64,000 bases of DNA from Maritimibacter sp. (GTDB lineage Bacteria > Pseudomonadota > Alphaproteobacteria > Rhodobacterales > Rhodobacteraceae), in the NCBI GenBank assembly GCA_002695005.1, contig NZNT01000003.1, forward strand, positions 1 to 64,000, in the 5' to 3' direction. Positions 18,984-27,210 of the stretch are shown piece by piece (position 1 is the first letter of the stretch; each line of letters starts with the position of its first letter). The notes beneath the pieces are model-generated. The model searched no databases. It was given only the letters and a program-made list of their open reading frames with translations, and had not been told where the DNA came from. The translations under genes were made by a program, and so were the position numbers.

Positions 18984-19098
18984 ATTTTCATGATAAGTCA
19001 ATGGAACGGCATGTTAGCGGAGCTGTGATAGATACGCAAGAAAGAGGTTCCGATCAGCCCTTCAGCAGTCTGGTACGACTGTTTACCGCATTAGCGAA

Positions 19099-19971
19099 CT
19101 ACGCGACCGGCGCGGTATTCGCCCCAGCGTCATTCTCCTGCTCTCTACGATGTTGATCGTCCAGTCGGTCATCCCGGGCGATAAAGCTTAAGAGAATCAG
19201 GGAGCCCAACACGCTCATCAGCGCCGGCGGTATCCAGGTCAGTATCCCGCCCAGCAACTGATCGCCGATCGGCTCAAGGTTCAAGGGCTGCTCCATAAGC
19301 CGGTAGACATCGTAGAGGGGTTCGGTCTGAAAGGTTATCCAGGCACCTATTGCGATCTGAGGGATCATTACCGCGATGAGCACGATAATGCGCTTGCCAT
19401 AGCCCAGCGCGACCGAGCTCTGCGGGCGACGCGGGTCGAGCATTAGCCACCAGAACAGTAGACCCTCCAGCAGCAACGACAGGTTCATCAACTCATATAG
19501 GGCGCGGTTGCGCATGGCGCTGAAATGTATGTCTGGCCAGAGCCACAGATAAACGAGGCCGACGAAAAGCAGTGCTGCAATGACGGGGTGCTGCAGGAAC
19601 CGATAAAGCCGTCCAAGTCGCGCAAGTCCAGCCTGAAGTGGCGCTGATAGCTGTCGATACCAGTAGTGCGCGACGGGTAAGGGATTAGATAGCGCGATCA
19701 GGATGGGGCCCACATGATGGATTATCAGATGCTGCGCCCGGTGCGCGAAAAAAAGATGTTGGGCGTAAAAGTCAAATCGGGTTTGTAGTACCCCGTAGCA
19801 AAGGCCCAGCCCCAGCAAAAAAGTAATTACCCGCCCAATCCCCGGGCGATCATGGGATGTTAAGCGTTTCACCCCCATCAGGTAAAACCCTAGCACTAGC
19901 GCAAACGCAATCACGATGAGCGGCGAGAAATTGTAGGGTATGAGAGCCAGGACAACATCGGCAAAGGTCAT
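19099..19971 (-). CDS. ctaG: caa3-type cytochrome c oxidase assembly factor CtaG
   Basis: The 290-residue polytopic inner-membrane protein has about seven TM helices and family marks HHVGPILIALSNPLPV, LQHPVIAALLFVGLVYLWLW and LEGLLFWWLMLDPRRPQ. This CtaG family (unrelated to the CtaG/Cox11 chaperone) is linked to copper insertion into caa3 oxidases. No oxidase genes are nearby, so here it may help with copper or membrane metal handling. It follows the CzcD-like gene after 53 bases, probably in one operon. The last 30 residues are hydrophilic and cytosolic. Confidence 0.8.
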   Translation of the reverse strand: MTFADVVLALIPYNFSPLIVIAFALVLGFYLMGVKRLTSHDRPGIGRVITFLLGLGLCYGVLQTRFDFYAQHLFFAHRAQHLIIHHVGPILIALSNPLPVAHYWYRQLSAPLQAGLARLGRLYRFLQHPVIAALLFVGLVYLWLWPDIHFSAMRNRALYELMNLSLLLEGLLFWWLMLDPRRPQSSVALGYGKRIIVLIAVMIPQIAIGAWITFQTEPLYDVYRLMEQPLNLEPIGDQLLGGILTWIPPALMSVLGSLILLSFIARDDRLDDQHRREQENDAGANTAPVA

Positions 19972-20024
19972 GGCTAAGTCTCCGGTCCGTAACTGAGGTA
20001 TGAAAGGTGTACGATTTCTTGCCG

Positions 20025-20969
20025 TTACTTAACCTGTTCCGAATCGCCCGCACCGCAGTCGGGATTGGCGTCGCAAGCTTGCCGGATAGCGGCATCCTCC
20101 GGCTGCAGCGTGCTGTGGGCGACGCCGAAGCGCTCCCGGAGCACTGTTTGCAGTTGCGGGAGTACGGCCTCCCAGCGCACCATCGTCTCCAAATCAACGT
20201 GCGCGGCCACGGCGTGGCTGCTCGAGGACAAGCTCCAGATATGCATGTCATGGATCGCGCGTACGCCCTCGACTTCGGTCAGGGCCTGGCCGACTTCATG
20301 GACATCGACGCCATGGGGCACACCTTCCATCAATACCCGGGTCACCTCTCGCAGCAGCCGAACGGCGGATACCAGAATCAACACGCTGACGAACAGGGAC
20401 AGTATCGGGTCGACAATGGATGGGCCGCCCAGGTAAATGGTCGCGCCCGTGGCCACCGCTGCGACCGAGCCTAACAGATCGCCCATCACATGCAGTAGCG
20501 CGCCCCGCACGTTCATGGTCTGCTCACCCCGCATCAGCACCCAAGCGACGATGATGTTGACCAGCAAGCCGAGTCCACCGATAACCAGAACCACGCCACC
20601 GTCGACCTCCGGCGTATCCGCCATACGGCGGATCGCCTCGTAGGCGATGTACACGATTACCCCGAACATGAACAGGACGTTGAACAGCGCGCCGAGCACT
20701 TCCGCGCGCTGCAAGCCAAAGGAATGCGCGCGTGATGCAGGCTTGCTCGACAACCACGCGGCAAGGGCGCCGACCGCCAACGCCAGCGAGTCCGTGAGCA
20801 TGTGACCGGCGTCCGACAGCAGTGCCAGTGAGTCGGCCATTATACCGCCAACCACTTCGACGGCCGCAAAGCCGGTGGTGAATACCAGTGCGAACAACAA
20901 CGTCTTGCCGCTACCATGGCTGTGATTATGGCTATGGTTGCTGCCGTGGCTATGATCGTGATTAGACAC
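20025..20969 (-). CDS. CzcD/ZitB-type cation diffusion facilitator
   Basis: A 314-residue inner-membrane Zn/Cd/Co exporter of the CDF family. A His-rich N-terminus (HDHSHGSNHSHNHSHGSG) precedes six TM helices with both paired metal-site motifs, DSLALLSDAGHMLTD in TM2 and ALLHVMGDLLGS in TM5, and a cytosolic ferredoxin-like domain with VRAIHDMHIWSLSS. The GTG start at 20969 is preferred over a TTG 22 codons earlier because aaggag lies 7 bases before it and the His-rich region then follows at once. The C-terminus adds a Cys pair (ACDANPDCGAG). Second in a CDF-CDF-ctaG run. Confidence 0.85.
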   Translation of the reverse strand: MSNHDHSHGSNHSHNHSHGSGKTLLFALVFTTGFAAVEVVGGIMADSLALLSDAGHMLTDSLALAVGALAAWLSSKPASRAHSFGLQRAEVLGALFNVLFMFGVIVYIAYEAIRRMADTPEVDGGVVLVIGGLGLLVNIIVAWVLMRGEQTMNVRGALLHVMGDLLGSVAAVATGATIYLGGPSIVDPILSLFVSVLILVSAVRLLREVTRVLMEGVPHGVDVHEVGQALTEVEGVRAIHDMHIWSLSSSSHAVAAHVDLETMVRWEAVLPQLQTVLRERFGVAHSTLQPEDAAIRQACDANPDCGAGDSEQVK

Positions 20970-21072
20970 GCTTAGGCTCCTTGTACTGTTCCTGAATAAA
21001 CATTGCCCGCGCAGTAGTGATGGCGATTTCTCCAACAGAGCCTGCGGTGGCTGCTGCCGGCTGGCCTCGCAA

Positions 21073-21969
21073 TTATGCCTTCAGTGCCAGGATGCGCCGA
21101 GCGCCGTTGAGGACGATTAGACCCACGATGGTACCGATAATCAGATCCGGATAGCTGGACCCCGTCCAGGCGACCAGGGCGCCTGCGGCGATAACGCCCA
21201 GGTTGATCAGCACGTCATTGGCCGAAAATATCCAGCTTGCCTTCATATGCGCGCCGCCCTCGCGGTGCTTGGATATCAGCAGCAGACAACCGGTATTGGC
21301 GATCAGCGCGACAAACGCGATGGCCATCATAACCAGCGATTCGGGCTCGCTGCCGAACACAAAGCGCCGCCCCACCTCTACGACTACACCAAGAGCCAAA
21401 ATCAGTTGGAGCACGCCGGCAAGATGCGCAGCACGCATCTGCATCTTCACACCGTGTCCTACGGCATAGAGGGCAAGGCCATAGACGGCCGCATCGGCAA
21501 ACATATCCAGGGAGTCAGCGATCAGGCCGGTAGACTGGGCGATCAGGCCTGCCGTCATTTCCACCACGAACATGAATGCGTTGATGCCGAGCAATACCCG
21601 CAGAGTGCCGGATTCCTGGGCCGCTGAGACCGCCGAGCTCTCAGCAGCCTTGATCGTCTCTGGGTCGGCAGCGATGGTTTCCTGAAGAGAGGCCCCCAGC
21701 CCTAAGGTCGCCAGTTTCGCGGTAATGGGCTCAACCGCACCGTCATGCAGGACCTTCAACCGGCGGTTCGACAAGTCAAAGGACAGCGTTCGAATCTCAT
21801 CAAAGCCGTTCAATGCCAAGCGGATCATCCGCTCTTCTGATGGACAGTCCATCTTCGGCACGGCAAAGGCACTTACCCACTCTCCTGACGCGCTGGAGGA
21901 GATTGGCAGATCGGTATCAGGTGCAGGCGTAGCATCACAGCCACATGGGCCACCACAAGTTTTTTTCAC
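21073..21969 (-). CDS. HMA-domain CDF metal exporter, copy 1
   Basis: The 298-residue protein starts with a Cys cluster (CGGPCGCDATP), then an HMA-like fold with the variant site VPKMDCPSEERMI (about residues 37-110), then a CDF membrane domain with SLDMFADAAVYGLALYAVG and HMKASWIFSANDVLINLGV. Such fusions are expected to export divalent metals, possibly Cd/Pb/Zn, with the front domain sensing or delivering the ion. A GTG start at 21969 is chosen, with gggag 8 bases upstream. It is nearly identical to the gene at 56805-57689. A MerR-type promoter lies 38 bases upstream of the start. Confidence 0.8.
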   Translation of the reverse strand: MKKTCGGPCGCDATPAPDTDLPISSSASGEWVSAFAVPKMDCPSEERMIRLALNGFDEIRTLSFDLSNRRLKVLHDGAVEPITAKLATLGLGASLQETIAADPETIKAAESSAVSAAQESGTLRVLLGINAFMFVVEMTAGLIAQSTGLIADSLDMFADAAVYGLALYAVGHGVKMQMRAAHLAGVLQLILALGVVVEVGRRFVFGSEPESLVMMAIAFVALIANTGCLLLISKHREGGAHMKASWIFSANDVLINLGVIAAGALVAWTGSSYPDLIIGTIVGLIVLNGARRILALKA

Positions 21970-22006
21970 GATACAGCTCCCGTTGGGGTAGAAGTAGAAT
22001 CGCGGC

Positions 22007-22037
22007 ATTAAAAACCCTGTAGTTACTATAGAGTCAA
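22007..22037 (-). promoter_or_regulatory. MerR-type promoter of HMA-CDF copy 1
   Basis: The minus strand reads TTGACT (22032-22037), a 19-bp spacer, then TTTAAT (22007-22012). The spacer holds the dyad CTATAGTAACTACAG, close to ZntR/CadR/PbrR-type operators. The over-long spacer is the mark of promoters untwisted by a MerR activator on metal binding. Confidence 0.72.
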
Positions 22038-22113
22038 GGCGAGGTGATGATCAGCTGAGATTGGATCAAGTGCCAGCAGACACTTGCGAGACAATTTGTG
22101 GTACAACTATGCG

Positions 22114-22851
22114 TCAGCTCCCCAGCCCGGCCGATACGAGTGTAAAAATCACGAACCCACCGGTGAACGCTAGTATTGAGATCCGGGTATCTTCGGCGCT
22201 TTCATGGGCTTCGGAAAGCATGTCCTCGACCGCCGCGACCGTCAGTAGGCCCGCTGCAAGGGTCAGCATTCCCATCTGAAGGCTGTCACTCTGGCCGCGC
22301 AGCAGGTAGTAAGCGAGCACAGCAGCACCTACTACTGGGATGACGAACGAGACGGAGAGCAGCATTCTTTTTGCTCGGGATATCCCTTTGCCCTTCATGT
22401 TGGCAATCGTTGCGTAGCCCTCGGGAGCGTCTGCCAGGACCTGACCTAGCGACAAAACGAGTGCCATCGAGAATGAGATAGCGGAGCCGGTGCCGATCAA
22501 CAAGCCATCACTGAACAGATCCACAGAAACCGCCACGTAGATCATCCACATGCCGAGGTTGGACCCGCCCTGTTCCCCCTGATTGCCCTGTAGTTTCTCA
22601 ATGCCGTTTTCAAGGACGACGTAGGCCGCACCGCCCAGTCCAAACCCCAAGGCGATGACCCAGGCGGATGCCTTTTCCAGTGCCTCGGGCATTATTTCGA
22701 TGGCGACCACGGCGATGACGATACCCGCAGCGCCATGCAGGGCGTTATTAAGCCGGTTTTTAGGCGTGGCGGTAAACTCGGCCAGTACGCCACCGGCTAA
22801 ATTGCCCAGGGCCGGTAGTATTGCGAGCCCGATAACGGTCCAAATGTCCAT
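22114..22851 (-). CDS. ZIP-family metal transporter, copy 1
   Basis: A 245-residue inner-membrane protein with about eight TM helices. ZIP-type metal-site residues are visible: NNALHGAAGIVIAVVAIEIMPE, VDLFSDGLLIGTGSA and ADAPEGYATIANMKGKG. Bacterial ZIPs mostly let Zn or Fe into the cell, though direction is unknown for this branch, and its place beside exporters is curious. The ATG at 22851 is used, behind ggagg. A related but more diverged copy is at 55904-56662. Confidence 0.75.
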   Translation of the reverse strand: MDIWTVIGLAILPALGNLAGGVLAEFTATPKNRLNNALHGAAGIVIAVVAIEIMPEALEKASAWVIALGFGLGGAAYVVLENGIEKLQGNQGEQGGSNLGMWMIYVAVSVDLFSDGLLIGTGSAISFSMALVLSLGQVLADAPEGYATIANMKGKGISRAKRMLLSVSFVIPVVGAAVLAYYLLRGQSDSLQMGMLTLAAGLLTVAAVEDMLSEAHESAEDTRISILAFTGGFVIFTLVSAGLGS

Positions 22852-22996
22852 GATGCCTCCTGGCCGTGACCTATGCTTATCCCTAGCTATCCTGAAGATG
22901 CACCACGAGGGTCGGTAAGTGCAAGAGGCCTGGTTTAGCTTAATCGCAGCCAATCAGTAAGGCTGTATTCAGCTAGCGTAAAGAAGGGAGACCGTA

Positions 22997-23158
22997 TCAG
23001 TCATTCTTTGACGTGTAATCTTTGACCTGCTGCCGGCCCGAACTGTCGGGCTCCAGCACGGTGCTGAAGAGAATCCACTTGGCAGTGGCAGAAAAAATCG
23101 CCATCAAGGTGATGACCACTATGATTCGCAGCAGGGTGGAAAATCGTTTTGCTCGCAT
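22997..23158 (-). CDS. small single-pass membrane protein, unknown role
   Basis: A 53-residue frame (MRAKRFSTLLRIIVVITLMA...) has a basic N-terminus, one TM helix (about residues 9-27) and a polar tail ending YTSKND. An aagg ribosome-site-like stretch lies upstream of the ATG. No family is recognised. It lies just upstream of the ZIP gene on the same strand and may be its partner. Confidence 0.45.
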   Translation of the reverse strand: MRAKRFSTLLRIIVVITLMAIFSATAKWILFSTVLEPDSSGRQQVKDYTSKND

Positions 23159-23553
23159 GCCAGAACTTTACCTTGAAAGATCGTCAAAGTCAGCGATGAC
23201 AATCCTCGCGGCTCGCTGTAATCCTCCAGAGTAGGTGTGGCGAGGATAGTATTAAGTCTATCTGTTGTCCAAGGATGAGCCATCGCCGGCTGCAGCGCGC
23301 CCGGATGTCGCCCTGGGGGAACGCGGCCGGGTCTCAAGGTACAGTAGGGCGTGATCTTGAGGTAATAGGATCCGCAACCGAACCCCTGCTCCGTTTTCTT
23401 CAGATCCCGCAGTTACACTCAAGGCGTCCGTAACCCCAGCAGCGTGGGCCCAGAGGAGCCTAAAACCACCAATACAGCTGGCTGCGAGCTGTCGACAACA
23501 GAGGCGTGAGAATTACGAACCATTCAGGAAGAGCAATTTTCAGTTTGAATTCA
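23159..23553. other. intergenic region before the complex-I-like operon
   Basis: No gene is supported on either strand. Minus-strand frames give short helical-looking stretches but no start or recognisable domain. Confidence 0.4.
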
Positions 23554-23576
23554 GCTTTGACTGAGATCGTCAAAGC
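23554..23576. promoter_or_regulatory. perfect dyad upstream of the complex-I-like operon
   Basis: gctttgac and gtcaaagc are 7 bases apart, about 80 bases upstream of the nuoA-like ATG. The left arm contains a -35-like TTGACT. This is a candidate operator for the operon. Confidence 0.45.
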
Positions 23577-23657
23577 GGTGCATGCTGCCTTAAGCTACTC
23601 ATTAAACCCATAAAGGATTGGTCCGGCTCTGGCTAGGACGGAAGGGAGACTATTGGC

Positions 23658-24011
23658 ATGGAGCTAATGGAACTGGCGACGCTGATGACTGTCAGCATTG
23701 CGACATTTATCGCAGGGTTGCTGCTGATCGGCAGGCCTTATTCAAAGATCAAATCTTCCTGGCCTCAACGTGCTCCGTTCCTGGGAGGCGGTGTACCTGA
23801 CACTCATGCCTGGAGCCGGTTCCACGTCCGCTATTATCCCATGACGCTGCTGCTGATCGCCTTCGAGATGGAGATGATGTTCATGTATCCATGGGCGGTT
23901 GTCTACGTGGCGGAGGGGGTCAAGGCCTTAGTCGAGATGGGGATGTTTCTGGCCATTCTCTCCGTGGGCATCATCTATGGCTGGCGAGAGGGGGCCTTCA
24001 AGTGGCAATGA
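23658..24011 (+). CDS. NuoA-like complex I membrane subunit
   Basis: The 117-residue protein has three TM helices. The NuoA/ND3 hallmark before the second helix is clear: FEMEMMFMYPWAVV (compare 'FDiEvaFLyPWA'). In complex I this subunit clamps the quinone site at the junction of the two arms. First gene of an eight-gene operon; its stop overlaps the next start (ATGA). The ribosome site ggaaggga lies about 10 bases before the ATG, and an alternative ATG is at 23667. Confidence 0.8.
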   Translation: MELMELATLMTVSIATFIAGLLLIGRPYSKIKSSWPQRAPFLGGGVPDTHAWSRFHVRYYPMTLLLIAFEMEMMFMYPWAVVYVAEGVKALVEMGMFLAILSVGIIYGWREGAFKWQ

Positions 24012-25270
24012 CCTGGCTTGCCCGTCTTGCGTCTAAAGCCCCGGTACCCGTCTATCCGGCCATCGGATCCCACGCGCAGCATGCGGTACAGGACTTGGCA
24101 CTCAACCCGCGTATACAGTGGGTCCGCTCTCCTCGACATGCGCGCGTCCTGCTGGTTGCAGGCGGAATTTCCCCTGAGTTTTCAGCGGCACTACGTCGCG
24201 TCCACGACCAGTTGCCAGGGCCTTCAGCAACGGTATGGTTGCGCAGCACGCCGCCCGCAGAGCTGGTTAATGAGGCGACAGTTATAGACGACGCCCGGCA
24301 GTTCTCTGATGTCGCTAACGACGTTTATCGGTCACTGCTGCAGGGGGAACGAGAGGGAGAGCCCCATCTGTGTCCTGACGAGCCACCTGCGCCCTGGGAA
24401 GGGCTGGGTGATCATGGCCAGGGTGGCGAAGGCATGATGGGTGGAAAGCCTTATGGCCGCGCTATGGCGATGACCGCCGATGACCTGCGGGATGGGCTGC
24501 AACTCGATCCGCTGTCTTTCTCGGTCGGACCCTTCTGGCCCGTGCTACCGCCCGGATTCAGCGCCCATGTGACCCTGCATGGCGACGTAATTGCTGAAAT
24601 TCAGGTGACCTCCATCCCTTATCCCGTAGCGCTGCCGGCTATCTTCAGACAGGCCCTTGAGAAGCCCGTACCAATCGCTGAGTTAGAATTGGCTCGAGCC
24701 TGTTACCATCTGCGCCAGCTCAGCCACGCACTCTGGGTAAACGGTTTAGAGTCCGCGTCCTTGACCGTTTTACAGCGAATACATGCCCTGCAACCGGGCG
24801 ACTCGCTTGCCGGTCTGCGCACCTGGCTACGCCGTGTTGGTTTCTTCTTCTCTGCGGGCGCTGAGAAAGGCGTACTCGGCCGGGATCAGGCCGAAAAGAT
24901 AGGCGGGCCGGCTGCACGAGCCGCTGGCATCGCTCAGGATACTCGCCAGGACGACCCGCAGTACCAGCGGCTGGGCTTTCAGGTCATCTACGGCCATGGC
25001 AGCAACTGCCGTGCCCGCTGGCAGCAATGGCTGGATGAAGCCGAGCAGGCCCTGAGCCTGGCCGCACGTGCCCGCGAACAAGCCGTTTGCACCTCGGACT
25101 GTGACAGGGTAGAGACGCCACGCGGAGTCATGGGGCGGGGTGGTAGCCCGAGCGATGCCACATTCGTACTGCAGGAGCTGCTTCCGGGACTGGAATGGAG
25201 CGAGGCAATCGCAACCATTGCCAGCCTCGACCTGGCCGCTGTTTCGGATTATGCGGAGGAGGGCGTTTGA
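24008..25270 (+). CDS. fused NuoB/NuoD-like subunit lacking Fe-S ligands
   Basis: The first part of this 420-residue protein (about residues 1-90) follows NuoB around WVRSPRHARVLLVAGGISPEFSAALRRVHDQLPGP. The conserved Cys-Cys pair and the two later cysteines that hold cluster N2 are absent. The second part (from GGKPYGRAMAMTADDLRDGL, about residue 148) follows the NuoD/hydrogenase large subunit: LQLDPLSFSVGPFWPVLPPGF, LARACYHLRQLSHALWVNG and a C-terminal 'DLA' helix. It lacks NiFe ligands, as NuoD does. The B-D fusion seems to serve as a structural cap on the membrane arm. Start ATG overlaps the nuoA stop; the stop overlaps the nuoH start. Confidence 0.65.
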   Translation: MTWLARLASKAPVPVYPAIGSHAQHAVQDLALNPRIQWVRSPRHARVLLVAGGISPEFSAALRRVHDQLPGPSATVWLRSTPPAELVNEATVIDDARQFSDVANDVYRSLLQGEREGEPHLCPDEPPAPWEGLGDHGQGGEGMMGGKPYGRAMAMTADDLRDGLQLDPLSFSVGPFWPVLPPGFSAHVTLHGDVIAEIQVTSIPYPVALPAIFRQALEKPVPIAELELARACYHLRQLSHALWVNGLESASLTVLQRIHALQPGDSLAGLRTWLRRVGFFFSAGAEKGVLGRDQAEKIGGPAARAAGIAQDTRQDDPQYQRLGFQVIYGHGSNCRARWQQWLDEAEQALSLAARAREQAVCTSDCDRVETPRGVMGRGGSPSDATFVLQELLPGLEWSEAIATIASLDLAAVSDYAEEGV

Positions 25271-26190
25271 TGGTGGAGACCCTATTCGCGTTGCTTGTTG
25301 TGCTAGGCATGCTTGCCGTGGGCAGCTATGCCGTGGCCGTGATCGATGGGGCGGCCGGTGCCGTGCTCGGTCGGACCGCACACTCGAATGTCTTCCTCTT
25401 ACCGATCTACCAATGTGCCTCCTTTTGGCTGGTGCCAGCCAATACTACGGAAGCGCCCGATGCTTGGGCCTGGCGCCTTGCCCCCGTGCTATACCTGACC
25501 TTTGCCGCCATGGGTCTTGCGTTGGTGCCCTGGTCACCCAGTTTCATTCCTGTCGATTTGACCACGGGCATCGTGCTCTGGGGAGCCTTGGAGCCCCTGG
25601 CGACGGTGGCCATTTTCCTTCACGGCTGGTCGGCTAATTCACACTTTCCGCTTCTCGGCGCCTATCGCTACGTATCCTTGGGTCTTTCATACATCCTCGT
25701 GAGTATGTTCGTGCTAATCGGTGTCTCGCTGCCGGCCGAGTCTCTCCAGATCAGCGCTGTGGTGGAGTCCCAGCGGGAACTCTGGAATGTTATCAGGCAA
25801 CCGTTGGGGCTTCCTCTCTTCCTCATCGTGGGTCTCGGCATCAGCTTCTGGGGACCGCTCAACTTCGCCGATTCATCAGATCTAGCTGAGGGTACATCAT
25901 CAGAATCCTCTGGCCGGGCGAAGTTGTTATGGCAGTTCGGCAGGGCTGCCATGCTGGTCGCATTTTCTGCCATCGGCGCCTCGGCGTTTCTGGGCGGCTG
26001 GCTGGGTCCGGTCTTGCCGGGGCCCGCCTGGGTGATCCTCAAGACCCTGTTCATTCTGGTACTTCTGTTAGTGTTGGGCCGGCTGCTGCCCCGGTTATCC
26101 CCCGATCGGTTTCTGACCCTGGCCTGGGTCCTGCTGTTGCCGCTGGCCTTCGTGGACTTGGTCTGGGCCGGGGTGGAGGCGCTGCCATGA
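25270..26190 (+). CDS. NuoH-like membrane subunit
   Basis: The 306-residue protein has about eight TM helices. Relation to NuoH/ND1 shows in GWSANSHFPLLGAYRYVSLGLSY and, later, NFADSSDLAEGTSSESSG, the counterpart of the quinone-site loop 'P.DLpEaE.ELv.Gy..EySG'. Several of the conserved acidic residues there are replaced, and the E of 'SYE' is I. The quinone path is therefore doubtful. It overlaps its neighbours by TGATG and ATGA, showing translational coupling. Confidence 0.7.
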   Translation: MVETLFALLVVLGMLAVGSYAVAVIDGAAGAVLGRTAHSNVFLLPIYQCASFWLVPANTTEAPDAWAWRLAPVLYLTFAAMGLALVPWSPSFIPVDLTTGIVLWGALEPLATVAIFLHGWSANSHFPLLGAYRYVSLGLSYILVSMFVLIGVSLPAESLQISAVVESQRELWNVIRQPLGLPLFLIVGLGISFWGPLNFADSSDLAEGTSSESSGRAKLLWQFGRAAMLVAFSAIGASAFLGGWLGPVLPGPAWVILKTLFILVLLLVLGRLLPRLSPDRFLTLAWVLLLPLAFVDLVWAGVEALP

Positions 26191-26795
26191 CATTCGTCGA
26201 TCTGACATTCTTCGTGTGTGCCGCGATTGCAATCTATGCCGGATGGCGGGTCTTCCGTACCGACTCCATGGTCCGCGCGTCCTTTTTCCTGCTCATCTCT
26301 TTTATTGCGGTTGGCATCATCATGTTGTTGCTCGCCGCCGTTTATCTCGGCGTTGCCCTGTTCTTTATGATGGCGGTGGAGATGATGGTGATGGCGCTGT
26401 TCATGATGATGTTCATGATGAACCCGGCTGGCCTTAATCCGATGAATATGGTCCACCAGGAAAAGGTCGCGATGGGGATAGGCATTGCTGCGTTCGTCGC
26501 TCTCAGCGGCGTGGCGGTATTCGGGGACTTTCCCTCACGGCCTGTCCCGGACGGCCTTGATCCGGTCGTGTCTCTGGGCAAGGAACTGCTTGGAAACTCA
26601 ATGCTGGTTTTTGAATCGGCCGGGGTAACGCTACTGGCGACGATGATCGGGGTGGTGGCCATGACCAGCCACCGCGGCCGCTTTGGCGAGGCAAATGAAG
26701 GGTCTGTGCCACCCGGCCTGGAGCCTGGCGGCGATCCCGCCGGCAAGCCTCAAGAGAATGACCAGAAACAGCAGGGCCATCACCACCATCATTAG
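26187..26795 (+). CDS. NuoJ-like subunit with Met-rich helix and His tail
   Basis: The 202-residue membrane protein has five TM helices in the NuoJ/ND6 order (MVRASFFLLISFIAVGIIMLL). The usual 'VYVGaimVLFlFvvMml' pi-bulge helix is replaced by FMMAVEMMVMALFMMMFMM, exceptionally rich in methionine. The C-terminus is a 40-residue hydrophilic tail ending in five histidines. Both features suggest metal contact, which is an inference. It is followed by a 109-base gap, the only real spacing in the operon. Confidence 0.7.
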   Translation: MTFVDLTFFVCAAIAIYAGWRVFRTDSMVRASFFLLISFIAVGIIMLLLAAVYLGVALFFMMAVEMMVMALFMMMFMMNPAGLNPMNMVHQEKVAMGIGIAAFVALSGVAVFGDFPSRPVPDGLDPVVSLGKELLGNSMLVFESAGVTLLATMIGVVAMTSHRGRFGEANEGSVPPGLEPGGDPAGKPQENDQKQQGHHHHH

Positions 26796-26904
26796 AGGGT
26801 GGCTGCTGCAAGACTTGGTGATAGCTGGGGTAGGGCAATACAGCGGTGCTCTCCAAGCGTCGACCTGAACAAGTGCAACGCAGATCTCGATTCAAGGAGG
26901 AGTC

Positions 26905-27210
26905 ATGTCACTCATTAGCCTATTGATCGTCGCCGCGGCGCTGATAGGGATAGGCCTGTACGGCGCCTTCTCCCAACAGTCTTTCGTCATGCTGATGATG
27001 GGGCTGGAACTGATCCTCAACGGCGTCATGCTGGCGGCGGTCGGGTTCTGGGCAATGACCGGGGCGGGCGCGCCTGAAGGGCAATTACTGACGATCATCG
27101 TGATGGCGGTGATGGCCATCGAGATGGCTATGGGCTTCGCCCTGGTGGTCGCCGTGTATCGCGGCAAACAGGCCGACATGACCGAGTCCCTGAGTGGGTT
27201 CAAGCACTGA
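26905..27210 (+). CDS. NuoK-like membrane subunit
   Basis: The 101-residue protein has three TM helices and both family glutamates of the proton path: MGLELILNGV (about Glu36) and AIEMAMGFALVV (about Glu72). A strong ribosome site, aaggagg, lies before the ATG. Its stop overlaps the nuoL start (TGATG). In complex I it lines the link between the quinone region and the antiporter subunits. Confidence 0.85.
   Translation: MSLISLLIVAAALIGIGLYGAFSQQSFVMLMMGLELILNGVMLAAVGFWAMTGAGAPEGQLLTIIVMAVMAIEMAMGFALVVAVYRGKQADMTESLSGFKH

Noticed and set aside
24008-25270. Fused B/D protein as a NiFe hydrogenase large subunit
   Set aside because: The paired CxxC metal ligands of hydrogenases are absent from both ends of the NuoD-like part.
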